The translations under genes and the position numbers were made by a program. A DNA stretch of 64,000 bases, taken from Microbacterium phyllosphaerae (GTDB lineage: Bacteria > Actinomycetota > Actinomycetes > Actinomycetales > Microbacteriaceae). The stretch is taken from contig NZ_JAGIOA010000001.1 of assembly GCF_017876435.1 (NCBI RefSeq), positions 2,604,001 through 2,668,000 on the forward strand, in the 5' to 3' direction. Under the pieces are notes generated by a model. That model did not search any database and was not told the DNA's origin. It worked only from the letters and a program-made list of their open reading frames with translations. Positions 48,982 through 57,116 of the stretch are shown one piece after another (within the stretch, counting starts at the first letter, position 1; each line of letters opens with the position of its first letter).

Positions 48982-50064
48982 TCACTCGATGAGCTCGTCC
49001 TCGTCTTCGCGCGAGATCGTGATCTCCTCGGCCGCTTCCAGCTCGCGGATGATGCGCACGATCTCAGCGCGGGCCTCGTCGACCTGACGCATCCGCACGG
49101 GGCCGAGCACGCGGGTCTCCTCCGCCAGGTTCTCCTGATTGCGCTCGGTCATGTTGCCCTTGACCTTGTCGGTGATCTGCTCGTCCGCGCCCTTGAGCGC
49201 GAGGGCGAGCATGCGCAGGTCGATGCCCCGGAGCACCCGCTGCGCGTCGCGATCCTCGAGACGGGCGATGTCGGCGAACGTCACCATGCGGCTCCGGATG
49301 TCCTCGGCGAGAGCGAGGTCACGTCCCTCGAGACTCGCGAGCAGCGACTTCTCGAGCGCGGTGTCGGAGCGGTTGATGATCTCGACGAGAGGCTGGACTC
49401 CCCCGATCGACTCGTGGTTGTCGCGCATCGCGAACACACCGGTGCGCGATCGCAGCGAGTCCGCGACGATCGAGATCGCCTCCTGCGTGGCGGTGCCCAT
49501 GGTGGCGATCGCCTGCGCGACGTCGGTGCGCAGCGGATCCTGCAGCGCGGCGAGCACGGACGCCGCACGGTCCGCGCGCAGATTCGCCAGCACGACCGCG
49601 ACCGTCGTCGGCAGCTCGCCCTCGATGATCGTGGCGAGCTGGGCAGGGTCGGCGGCATTGAGGAAGTCGAACGACACCGATCCCTGCGACATCACACGGC
49701 CGACCATCCCGACGGCCTTCTCGCGTCCGAACGCCGTCTCGAGCAGGCCCGTGGCCAGTTCCTGGCCACCCCGCGACGGCACGGAGCCGCCGGTCGCGAT
49801 GCGACGGAACTCGCCGAGGGCGGCTGCCGTCGAGGCGACGTCCACCCCACCGAGCTGGGTGAGTTCGGCGGCGAGCATCTCGGCGCGCTCCTCACCCAGG
49901 TGACGCAGCACCTCGGCGCTGGCGGCCCTGTCCATGTTCATCAGCACGATCGCGGCCTTGCGCAGACCGCTCATCGCCGCCACGGGGGCGGCGACGGACC
50001 CCGCGCCGGTCGACACCTCGACGGTGTCGGCCTGGGCATCCAGCACGTCGGTCAGCAGGCTCAT
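48982..50064 (-). CDS. fliG: Flagellar motor switch protein FliG
   Basis: 360 residues. N-terminal LRKAAIVLMNMDRAASAEVL RHLGEE, middle domain, and C-terminal torque domain with the charged helix region (DIARLEDRDAQRVLRGIDLR) and KGADEQITDKVKGNMTERNQ ENL. Links the MS-ring to the C-ring. Overlaps the fliF stop by 4 bases; last gene of its unit. Confidence 0.96.
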   Translation of the reverse strand: MSLLTDVLDAQADTVEVSTGAGSVAAPVAAMSGLRKAAIVLMNMDRAASAEVLRHLGEERAEMLAAELTQLGGVDVASTAAALGEFRRIATGGSVPSRGGQELATGLLETAFGREKAVGMVGRVMSQGSVSFDFLNAADPAQLATIIEGELPTTVAVVLANLRADRAASVLAALQDPLRTDVAQAIATMGTATQEAISIVADSLRSRTGVFAMRDNHESIGGVQPLVEIINRSDTALEKSLLASLEGRDLALAEDIRSRMVTFADIARLEDRDAQRVLRGIDLRMLALALKGADEQITDKVKGNMTERNQENLAEETRVLGPVRMRQVDEARAEIVRIIRELEAAEEITISREDEDELIE

Positions 50065-51701
50065 ACCGTCGCCTCATCCATCAGATCGGCCAGAGCAGTG
50101 GCGATCGCATCCGGTTCGCGCTTGGCGAGCTCGTCGATCTCACGTCGCCGACGTTCGACGAGCACCTTGTCGGGTTCCGGCTCGTCATCGAAGTCGACCG
50201 ACGCCGATGGGAGCAGCCTGGTCGGTGCGGTCGGCACGATCGCGTCGGCGTCCTTGAGCCCTCTGAGCGACTTGAGCTTCTGCTCCTCGCTCTCGGTGAC
50301 GGTGGCGAAGTACTCGATCGGACCGTCGTCGGTGTACAGCACACGGCGCTTCATCCTTCGTCGGACGACGAGGAACACGACGAGGATGATGACTGCGAGC
50401 AGGATCGAACCGCCGATGATGGCCGACTTCAGGAGCTCCTGCTGCATCTGCGCGCTGCGCTCCGCCTCCGCGGCCTGCAGGGCGGCCTGGGCCGCCGTCG
50501 CCCCGGTCTGGTTGAACTCGACGAACTCGACGGCGATCTCATCACCGCGCTCGACGTCGATTCCCGCGGCGGATGCCACGAGCGCCTCGATCTGGTTCGC
50601 GGTGACACCCGTCACGGTGCCCCGGTTCAGCGCGATGCTCACCGTCTGCCGAGTGACCTCGCCCGCGGGGGTGACGGTCTTCTCCGTCGACTTGTTCACG
50701 GCGTTGTCGCGCGACGTCTCCTCGAACTCGTACGCGCCGCTGCCCTCAGCGTTGTTCGGCACAGCGATGTTGTCAGGACCGAGCACGCCTGTGCCACCGC
50801 CCTCCCCGCCGGTGTACGTCTCGGTCTTGGTCTGCTCCGACGCGCTGAGCTCGCCTTCTGGAGCCGAGTACGTCTCCTCCATGCGCTCGGAGGTCGAGTT
50901 CGCGACGTCCGCCGACACCGTGACCGTGGCGTTGCCCGGACCGACGATCGTGTCGAGCATCTTACTGACCGATGCCGCGACCTTCGCCTCGTGCTCGGTC
51001 GCCTGCTTCGACGAGTTGCCCGTGAGTCCGGTTCCGACGGCTGACAGCACCCGACCGTCCTGATCCGTCACCGCGACATCCTCCGGGGTCATCCCCGGCA
51101 CCGCGGCGCTGGTCAGGTGCACGATCGCCTCGATCTTCTCGTCACTCAGCGTCGCACCGTTCCGGGTCTTCACGAAGACGGAGGCCGTCGGGCTCTGCCG
51201 CTCCGAGACGAACACGCTCTCCTCGGGGATCGCGAGCTGCACGGATGCCGTGGAGATGCCGTCCATCGCGCCGATCGTGCCCGCGAGCTCGCCCTCGATG
51301 GCGCGCTTGTACGTGACCGACTGCTGGAACTCGCTGGCGGTGACCCCCATCTTGTCGAGCAGCGTGTAGCCCTCGCTCGTGTCGCTCGGAAGGCCTGCCG
51401 AGGCCGCAGCCAGCCGCTGCGGGTACACCTGGTCGTCGGGCACCAGGATGGTCGCTCCGCCTTCGGTCAGCTCGTAGCCGACGCCCGCGGACTTGAGCTG
51501 CTCGACGACGGCCGAGGCGTCGCCGGCGCTGAGGCCGGTGAAGAGCGGGCTCATCTGCGGCTTGGTCAGCCAGGCCCCCAGTGCGATGGCGCCCATCACC
51601 AGCAGTGCGACGCCGATGATGGCGATCGTGCGCTGTGCGAGCGTGAATCCTCCGACGACCTGCTTGGCACGGTCGTAGTAGGTCGTGAGCATCTTCGGCA
51701 T
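50061..51701 (-). CDS. fliF: Flagellar MS-ring protein FliF
   Basis: 546 residues. Two membrane helices (about 22-44 and 420-445) flank the ring-building domains: MSPLFTGLSAGDASAVVEQL, AIEGELAGTIGAMDGISTAS VQLAIPEESVF. The C-terminal cytoplasmic part contacts FliG. Base of the flagellum in the membrane. Starts at the fliE stop. Confidence 0.97.
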   Translation of the reverse strand: MPKMLTTYYDRAKQVVGGFTLAQRTIAIIGVALLVMGAIALGAWLTKPQMSPLFTGLSAGDASAVVEQLKSAGVGYELTEGGATILVPDDQVYPQRLAAASAGLPSDTSEGYTLLDKMGVTASEFQQSVTYKRAIEGELAGTIGAMDGISTASVQLAIPEESVFVSERQSPTASVFVKTRNGATLSDEKIEAIVHLTSAAVPGMTPEDVAVTDQDGRVLSAVGTGLTGNSSKQATEHEAKVAASVSKMLDTIVGPGNATVTVSADVANSTSERMEETYSAPEGELSASEQTKTETYTGGEGGGTGVLGPDNIAVPNNAEGSGAYEFEETSRDNAVNKSTEKTVTPAGEVTRQTVSIALNRGTVTGVTANQIEALVASAAGIDVERGDEIAVEFVEFNQTGATAAQAALQAAEAERSAQMQQELLKSAIIGGSILLAVIILVVFLVVRRRMKRRVLYTDDGPIEYFATVTESEEQKLKSLRGLKDADAIVPTAPTRLLPSASVDFDDEPEPDKVLVERRRREIDELAKREPDAIATALADLMDEATV

Positions 51702-52021
51702 CAGGCCTGCATCCTCATGATCTCGTTGAATGCCGACACGCTGCGGTCGCGGACCGCCACGACCAGGTCGAGCGTGACGGAGGCGCGTGTCGAGGCGATC
51801 ATCGCCTGGTGGATGTCCTGCAGATCACCCGTGACCGCCTGCACGGCGAGCTCGTTCGAGGTCGACTGAAGCTGCTGCAGGTTCTCGACCGCGCCGGTCA
51901 TCGACGTCGCGAAGGCGCCGGCCGAGCCGGAAGCCCCCGCGCCATCGGCACCGCTCTCGAAGCTCAGGGGTGCGAGCGGGGTCACTCCCGCGGCGGAGAC
52001 GGGCTCGATCCCGGCGCTCAT
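51701..52021 (-). CDS. fliE: Flagellar basal-body adaptor FliE
   Basis: 106 residues. C-terminal half [46 protein letters not shown] is the conserved FliE pattern joining MS-ring and rod; the N-terminus is low-complexity. Shares one base with the flgC stop. Confidence 0.95.
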   Translation of the reverse strand: MSAGIEPVSAAGVTPLAPLSFESGADGAGASGSAGAFATSMTGAVENLQQLQSTSNELAVQAVTGDLQDIHQAMIASTRASVTLDLVVAVRDRSVSAFNEIMRMQA

Positions 52022-52413
52022 CAGCTGCGGCCGATCTGCAGTGCGGCCTCGTACGTCGTCTTGGCGCGATCGACCACGGCCGCATTCGCCTCGTAGCCGC
52101 GCTGGGCGAGGATCAACATGCTCATCTGGTCGCCGAGCTCGACGTTGGGGTACTGCACGTACCCGTCCTCGTTCGCGTACGGGTGCTCGGGGTCGTAGAC
52201 GAGCTTGCCCTCGGCCTCCGACTCCACCACTCCCGCGACGTATACGCCAGGGCTCTCGGTGCCGGCCTGCACGGTGACGAACTTCTCACGGAACGCCTCC
52301 TGGCCTGCCGGCGTCGCCGTGTTCACGTTGGCGATGTTGTCGCTGAGCGCATCGAGCCATTTGCGGTGGGCGGTCAGACCGGTCCCGGCGATGCCGATCG
52401 CGTCGAAGGTCAT
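52021..52413 (-). CDS. flgC: Rod protein FlgC
   Basis: 130 residues. [30 protein letters not shown] and C-terminal [33 protein letters not shown], the standard rod ends. ATG overlaps the flgB stop by 4 bases. Confidence 0.96.
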   Translation of the reverse strand: MTFDAIGIAGTGLTAHRKWLDALSDNIANVNTATPAGQEAFREKFVTVQAGTESPGVYVAGVVESEAEGKLVYDPEHPYANEDGYVQYPNVELGDQMSMLILAQRGYEANAAVVDRAKTTYEAALQIGRS

Positions 52414-52757
52414 GCGGACGCCTGGCCGATCGCCTTGGTGATCGAGGCGGCCTGACCGCCGATCGCCTGGCTGGCGAACTGGAATCGCAGCACCGTGTCG
52501 ATGTTCGACAGAGTCTCGGTGTCGAGGTTGACGTTGTTCCCGTTCAGACGCGTCGGCTCGAGCGACCGCTCGACCGTGGCGGCGACGCTTCCCGAGCCGC
52601 TCTCGACGGCGGAGCGCAGCTCGTCCTCGAACTGGACCCGCTGGGCGTGGTAACCGGGGGTGTTGACGTTCGCGATGTTCTCGGCGATCGAGCGTTGGCG
52701 CAGAGCCAGCCCGTCGAGGGCGCTGATCAGCGCGGAGGAGGTGACGGATTCGAGCAC
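52410..52757 (-). CDS. flgB: Rod protein FlgB
   Basis: 115 residues from GTG 52757. LESVTSSALISALDGLALRQ RSIAENIANVNTPGY and C-terminal LSNIDTVLRFQFASQAIGGQ match FlgB. The start follows CCGGAG by ~8 bases. First gene of the flgBC-fliEFG unit, behind a sigma-28-like promoter and two ACGGAU-loop hairpins. Confidence 0.95.
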   Translation of the reverse strand: MLESVTSSALISALDGLALRQRSIAENIANVNTPGYHAQRVQFEDELRSAVESGSGSVAATVERSLEPTRLNGNNVNLDTETLSNIDTVLRFQFASQAIGGQAASITKAIGQASA

Positions 52758-52783
52758 GGGGGCACTCCGGATGTTGGTGGAGA

Positions 52784-52820
52784 GGCCTATCCGTGGCCAA
52801 TCGTCGAGCGATCCGTGCTC
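52784..52820 (-). promoter_or_regulatory. Tandem CsrA-type hairpins in the flgB leader
   Basis: RNA hairpin 1: GAGC-ACGGAUC-GCUC (52806-52820). Hairpin 2: GGCC-ACGGAUA-GGCC (52784-52798). They are 7 nt apart; the GTG follows after 26 nt. Confidence 0.72.
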
Positions 52821-52828
52821 TGTGGGGA

Positions 52829-52858
52829 CTATCGCGACAGTGGTCGCTCGCCGTAACC
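52829..52858 (-). promoter_or_regulatory. Sigma-28-like promoter of the flgBC-fliEFG unit
   Basis: Leftward GGTTAC (52853-52858), 17 nt, GCGATAG (52829-52835). It begins 8 bp past the stop of the FliT-like gene. Confidence 0.8.
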
Positions 52859-52866
52859 GACCGCGT

Positions 52867-53145
52867 TCACCCCTGGACGTCGAGATACACGGGGGCGTCG
52901 CCGGGTCCGGTCGGCACCCGGCGCAGTGCGGCGATCTCACGCGCGACGTTGGCTCGAGAGGTGACCAGGCCGTTGATCATGAGCTGCTGACGGGCGAGCA
53001 CCGCCTCGGCACGCTCACGCAGCTCATCGGGCACAGGACCCGGAGGTGGAGCGAACGGCTGTTCCTCCATCTGCTCGTCGGCGGCGTCGAGAGCCCGCTC
53101 GAACTGATCGAGAACGGTCAGCCAGGCGGAGAGGTTGTCGGACAC
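52867..53145 (-). CDS. FliT-like small protein after fliS
   Basis: 92 residues from GTG 53145. Helical: MSDNLSAWLTVLDQFERALD and ELRERAEAVLARQQLMINGL, with a proline-rich link between. Position after fliD-fliS suggests FliT, the FliD chaperone, but the sequence alone does not prove it. Six bases after fliS. Confidence 0.65.
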   Translation of the reverse strand: MSDNLSAWLTVLDQFERALDAADEQMEEQPFAPPPGPVPDELRERAEAVLARQQLMINGLVTSRANVAREIAALRRVPTGPGDAPVYLDVQG

Positions 53146-53151
53146 GATCGC

Positions 53152-53568
53152 TCAGGCCAGCGCCGACGTCGACGACGACGGAGCCGAGGTCGTCGCCGCC
53201 GCCGCAGCCGCGTGCCACGCGTCGCGCAGCGGGACGACGAGGTCGCGGCACTCGGCGGTCACCGCGCGATCGCGCGCGATGTTCGCCGTGATGAGGCGGC
53301 CCGTGAGGTAGGTGTAGACGCCGCGCAGCTCGGCCGAGCCGTCCCACGCGTCGGTGAGAGAGCCGTTGAGTTCCGCGACGATCTGCTGGGCATGCGTGAG
53401 GTGGCTCCCGGCGGTCGTCCAGTCTTCGGCATCCTGCGATGCGCCCGCGCGCTCGATGTCGACGAGGAGACGGTCGTACAGAAGGATGAGCAGCCGTTCC
53501 GGTGAGGCGGAGGCGACCTGCTGCTCGAGATACTGCTGCTTCGCGCGGTCGAGGGAGGTGATGGGCAT
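53152..53568 (-). CDS. fliS: Flagellin export chaperone FliS
   Basis: 138 residues. QQYLEQQVASASPERLLILL YDRLLVDIERA and AQQIVAELNGSLTDAWDGSA ELRGVYTYL match FliS, which keeps flagellin unfolded for export. In FliW systems the FliS/FliW balance sets CsrA release. Follows fliD. Confidence 0.95.
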   Translation of the reverse strand: MPITSLDRAKQQYLEQQVASASPERLLILLYDRLLVDIERAGASQDAEDWTTAGSHLTHAQQIVAELNGSLTDAWDGSAELRGVYTYLTGRLITANIARDRAVTAECRDLVVPLRDAWHAAAAAATTSAPSSSTSALA

Positions 53569-53609
53569 GGTGTGTGACTCCGATGCGGTGCGGGTGAAGG
53601 GTTCTCAGG

Positions 53610-54977
53610 TCACGACGACGACGTCGTGTTGGTGAGGCCGGCGAGCTGGGAGGTGAGCCACGAGGACTGGGACTGCAGCTTCGACAGCTGCACCTCGAGC
53701 TGCGAGTACGTGCGCTCGAGTGTCGCCCGTCGCTGTTCGAGCCGGATGTCCCATCTCTCGACCTGGGTCTTGAGGGTCTTGACCTCGGATTCCTGACCGG
53801 TGATGCGCTGGGTGAGCAGTCCGTCGTACTTGTCGGAGTACTGACCCGTCACGGTCTCGACACGCCCCGCGATCGCCGAGAACAGCTCCTGGGTCTTCTC
53901 GGGGTCGTCGGCCAGCGCCGCACCGAACTTCTCGGCGTCGAATGAGAGCACGCCCTTGTCGCTGATCGAGATCCCGATGGTCGAGGGAGAGACGCCGTCG
54001 ACCGGATGCTGCATCGCGCTCGCGAGCGCGCCGCGCAGATTCCGCACGGTGCTGTCGCCGGTGAAGACGCCCAGGGTCGTCGTCTCCCCCACAGCGCCGA
54101 TCGTCGCCTTCGAACCGTTGTCGATGCGCGTGAGCAGTGCGGCGATCTCCTTGACGAAGGCCTCGGCCGATGTCGTCTGCGCCTTGGCATCGAGTGCGAC
54201 GACCACGGTCACCGGGTCGGTGCTGACCTTCGACACCGTGACGTCGACGCCCTCGCTCACCGTGAACGTGTTGCTGGCACTGTTGAGGGTCTGCTCGGCC
54301 GCGGTTCCGGCGAACATGCGGATGCGCGCATCGCTGCCCTGCGTCAGTACGGCGGCACCCGACTCGGTCGCGACGTCGACCGACGATCCGGCGTCGACGT
54401 CGGCGCCCGTACCCCGGTGCAGGGTGAAGCGCGCCTCTTCGCCGGTCTCGGCGGAGGTCAGCTGGATGCGAGAGAGCGGCTTGCCGTCGGCATCCGTTCC
54501 CGCGGGGACGACCGTCGCGGTGACGCCGGTCTTCGCCGCGTTGATGGCTTTGGCCAGGTCCTGGGGCGTGGCGCCGTTCGGGGTGACCTCGGTCTTCGTG
54601 CCGTCCGAGGCCACGAGGGTGAAGGTGCCCGCCCACGCGTCGGCGCCCGCTGCCGCGGTGACCACCGAGTGGGCCGAGGCGATCGCGTCGACCACCACGC
54701 CGGTCGAGAACGGGCTCGCGGTGGCACCGGCCGTGACCTTGACGGTCTCGGCGGATGCGGTCGCGGTGAAAGCGGCGAGCGATGTCGGGCCCGTCGCCGC
54801 CTTGGCTTTGGCGACGAGGGCCTGCAGCGAGGTGTTGAGCGACTGCAGGTTCGTGATGATCGAGTTGCGATCGGTGATCTTCGTGGTGATGAGCTTCTTG
54901 GGGATCGCCGACACGTCCATGAGCGCGTCGATGAGCTCGCCCGTCTTCAGGCCGGAGATCAAGCCGTCGAGTTTCAT
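53610..54977 (-). CDS. fliD: Filament cap protein FliD
   Basis: 455 residues. N-terminal MKLDGLISGLKTGELIDALM, a beta-rich middle (TAGATASPFSTGVVVDAIAS), and a C-terminal coiled coil (RITGQESEVKTLKTQVERWD, TLERTYSQLEVQLSKLQSQS) are typical. Caps the filament tip. Read from fliC through a hairpin, or from an undetected promoter in the 104-bp gap. Confidence 0.95.
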   Translation of the reverse strand: MKLDGLISGLKTGELIDALMDVSAIPKKLITTKITDRNSIITNLQSLNTSLQALVAKAKAATGPTSLAAFTATASAETVKVTAGATASPFSTGVVVDAIASAHSVVTAAAGADAWAGTFTLVASDGTKTEVTPNGATPQDLAKAINAAKTGVTATVVPAGTDADGKPLSRIQLTSAETGEEARFTLHRGTGADVDAGSSVDVATESGAAVLTQGSDARIRMFAGTAAEQTLNSASNTFTVSEGVDVTVSKVSTDPVTVVVALDAKAQTTSAEAFVKEIAALLTRIDNGSKATIGAVGETTTLGVFTGDSTVRNLRGALASAMQHPVDGVSPSTIGISISDKGVLSFDAEKFGAALADDPEKTQELFSAIAGRVETVTGQYSDKYDGLLTQRITGQESEVKTLKTQVERWDIRLEQRRATLERTYSQLEVQLSKLQSQSSWLTSQLAGLTNTTSSS

Positions 54978-55023
54978 CCTCGGATGCCTTCCCAGTGGTG
55001 CGGATCGTGTCGGTCCTAGAGCA

Positions 55024-55059
55024 GGGCGCCCGAGCGGAGATGACTCCGCTCGGGCGCCC
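55024..55059 (-). terminator. Perfect hairpin between fliC and fliD
   Basis: A 15-bp perfect GC-rich stem (55024-55038 with 55045-55059) and 6-nt loop, 22 bp past the fliC stop. No T-run follows. Likely partial terminator that keeps flagellin mRNA in excess and allows some read-through to fliD-fliS. Confidence 0.75.
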
Positions 55060-55081
55060 CGAGCGCCTCAGGCGCAGCGAC

Positions 55082-55942
55082 TCAACGGAGAAGCTGCAGC
55101 ACGCCCTGGCCGGACTGGTTGGCCTGCGCCAGCATCGCCGTGCCGGCCTGCGCGAGGATGTTCGCAGCCGTGTACTTGACCATCTCGGCGGCCATGTCGG
55201 TGTCCGCGATACGGCTCTTCGCCGCCGACAGGTTCTCTGCCGAGACCTGCAGCGAGTTGACCGTCGACTCGAAGCGGTTCTGCACCGCACCGAGGTCGGC
55301 GCGAGCCGACGAGACGCTCTTGATCGCCGCGTCGACCGTGGTGATGGTCGCCGCTGCGAGCGTCGGCGTGGCGAAGCCGTCGGTGGTGACGATGTCGGCC
55401 TTGAGGTCCGTCGCGAGCGTCTTGATGTCGGCGGACGCGAGGTTCACCGTGATCTGGCTCGAGGCGGCGCCGTCAGCACCGACCTGGAAGCTGAGCACAC
55501 CGTCGCCTGCGGCACCGGCAGAGGCATCGAGCAGCTTGATGCCGTTGAAGTTGGTGCTGTCGGAGATGCGGGCGAGCTCGTCGACCAGCTGCGTCACCTC
55601 GGTGGTGATCGCCTTGCGCGAGTCGGCGTTGTTGGAGTCGGATCCTGCCTGCACCGCGAGGTCGCGGACGCGCTGCAGGATGGAGTGGACCTCGGTCAGT
55701 GCACCTTCCGCGGTCTGGATGACCGAGATGCCGTCCTGAGCGTTGCGGGCTGCGACGTTCAGGCCGTTGACCTGCGAACGCAGGCCCTCGGAGATGGCGA
55801 GACCGGCGGCGTCGTCGGCTGCGCGGTTGATGCGCAGACCGCTCGAGAGCTTCTCGAGCGACTTCGAGACGTCGTTCTGGTTCGCCGACAGGTTGCGGTA
55901 CGAGTTGAGCGCGCTGACGTTGGTTGCGATCTGAAGACCCAT
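55082..55942 (-). CDS. fliC: Flagellin
   Basis: 286 residues. N-terminal [52 protein letters not shown], and C-terminal [43 protein letters not shown]. The variable outer domain is short. ATG 55942 has an ACGGAGGAA Shine-Dalgarno; the longer frame would run through the leader hairpin. Controlled by a sigma-28-like promoter and probably by CsrA at the leader. Confidence 0.97.
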   Translation of the reverse strand: MGLQIATNVSALNSYRNLSANQNDVSKSLEKLSSGLRINRAADDAAGLAISEGLRSQVNGLNVAARNAQDGISVIQTAEGALTEVHSILQRVRDLAVQAGSDSNNADSRKAITTEVTQLVDELARISDSTNFNGIKLLDASAGAAGDGVLSFQVGADGAASSQITVNLASADIKTLATDLKADIVTTDGFATPTLAAATITTVDAAIKSVSSARADLGAVQNRFESTVNSLQVSAENLSAAKSRIADTDMAAEMVKYTAANILAQAGTAMLAQANQSGQGVLQLLR

Positions 55943-55991
55943 GAGTGTTCCTCCGTGGTTATGGGACTGAATGCGGGCCCATCCGTGGACC
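55937..55991 (-). promoter_or_regulatory. fliC leader with two CsrA-type sites
   Basis: Site 1: RNA hairpin GGUCC-ACGGAU-GGGCC (55976-55991), an exact ANGGAN hexaloop. Site 2: ACGGAGG at 55950-55956, inside the Shine-Dalgarno, within a larger hairpin whose stem CCCAU/AUGGG (about 55961-55965 with 55938-55942) would hide the start codon. Two sites, one over the ribosome site, is the known layout of the Bacillus flagellin leader. Confidence 0.7.
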
Positions 55992-56002
55992 TGCACAACC
56001 GA

Positions 56003-56031
56003 TATTCGCGACATGCGACATCGGCGTAACC
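56003..56031 (-). promoter_or_regulatory. Sigma-28-like promoter of fliC
   Basis: Leftward GGTTAC (56026-56031), 16 nt, GCGAATA (56003-56009). It has one extra A in the -10 compared with the five other flagellar copies. Start near 55996. Confidence 0.7.
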
Positions 56032-56059
56032 ACCGGTGCGGAAGATTCCGGACTCGTCG

Positions 56060-56917
56060 TCACACGGCCGCGAGAAGTGCGCCCGATCGCGGCATCGCAT
56101 CGACTCTGGCCGGCCCGAACAGCGCCTCGAAGAACTCCGTCTTCGCCGCGGTCGAGCGGTCGCCGGTCGTGCCGTTCTCCCAGGCCTCCATCGCCTCACG
56201 CATCAGGATGAGCCCGCGAGAGCGCAGCTTCGACACATAGGCGTGGCTGACCTCGAGCTCCTCGGCGAGGTCCTTCACCATGCGATCCTCGAGGTAGATG
56301 CCGCGGACGACCTTCTGCATCGCCCCAGGGAGCGCATCCACGACACGGTTGACCATCGCCCGCGTCTCGGACTGCTCGACCGCGTGCTCGGGAAGGATCA
56401 CGCTGTCCGTGAGATCTGTGGCCTGACGACCGGTCTCGGCGTCGAAGTGCTCCTCGAAACTGGTCGCCGTGCGCACCATCTCGTCGAGCTGGCGCATCTC
56501 GGCGACCGCGTCGGCCGAGAGGCCCGTCTCCTTCGCGAGGTCCGGGATCGTCGCCGGCCGTCCCATGCGAGCCAGCAGCGTCTCCGCCGCGAGCCGCACT
56601 CGCTCGATCTTCTCGCGTGCGCGCTCCCCCGCCGGGTCGGCCCGACGCATCTCCGAGAGCATCGCCCAGTTGATCTGGCTGCTGGCGAACGCTCCGAAGG
56701 GGATGCCGCGGGACGCGTCGTACGAGAGCGCCGCGCGCGCCAGGCCGAAGCGAGCAGCCGAGAGCAGGTCGTCGAGGTCGAGGTGCGTCGCCGAGCGCGC
56801 CTTCTCGACCGCGAGGAACGTCGCGAGCGGCATGTTGTCGCGCGCAAGCTGGTCCGGTGTGGCGGCCAGGACGTCAGCGCTGCTGGAATCAGCAGAAAAA
56901 GCAGAATTACTCAGCAA
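56060..56917 (-). CDS. FliA/WhiG-type sigma factor (second copy)
   Basis: 285 residues from TTG 56917 with CGGAG upstream. Region 2: LDDLLSAARFGLARAALSYD, IPFGAFASSQINWAMLSEMR. Region 3: ARMGRPATIPDLAKETGLSA. Region 4: LPGAMQKVVRGIYLEDRMVK DLAEELEVSHAYVSKLRSRG. Clearly related to the sigma at 28194 but well diverged. Next to fliC, so a flagellin-class sigma is likely. The upstream ~200 bp is AT-rich and holds no gene. Confidence 0.92.
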   Translation of the reverse strand: MLSNSAFSADSSSADVLAATPDQLARDNMPLATFLAVEKARSATHLDLDDLLSAARFGLARAALSYDASRGIPFGAFASSQINWAMLSEMRRADPAGERAREKIERVRLAAETLLARMGRPATIPDLAKETGLSADAVAEMRQLDEMVRTATSFEEHFDAETGRQATDLTDSVILPEHAVEQSETRAMVNRVVDALPGAMQKVVRGIYLEDRMVKDLAEELEVSHAYVSKLRSRGLILMREAMEAWENGTTGDRSTAAKTEFFEALFGPARVDAMPRSGALLAAV

Positions 56918-57116
56918 TGCGACTCCGAGGCTAGGACAACTGTTTTACGAGTGAAGCTAGCACGAACCTCGCGTTTATGAGTAGAAAACGCACCCGCTTT
57001 CTCCTGTGCGGCGATCGGCATCCCGATCTGTCCGGGGTCTGAGATGATCGATCGATGGGCGCGCATCGTGGAATCGACCGGCCTTTCTCCGCGGCACCGC
57101 GGGTCGGGGCCCGTTC

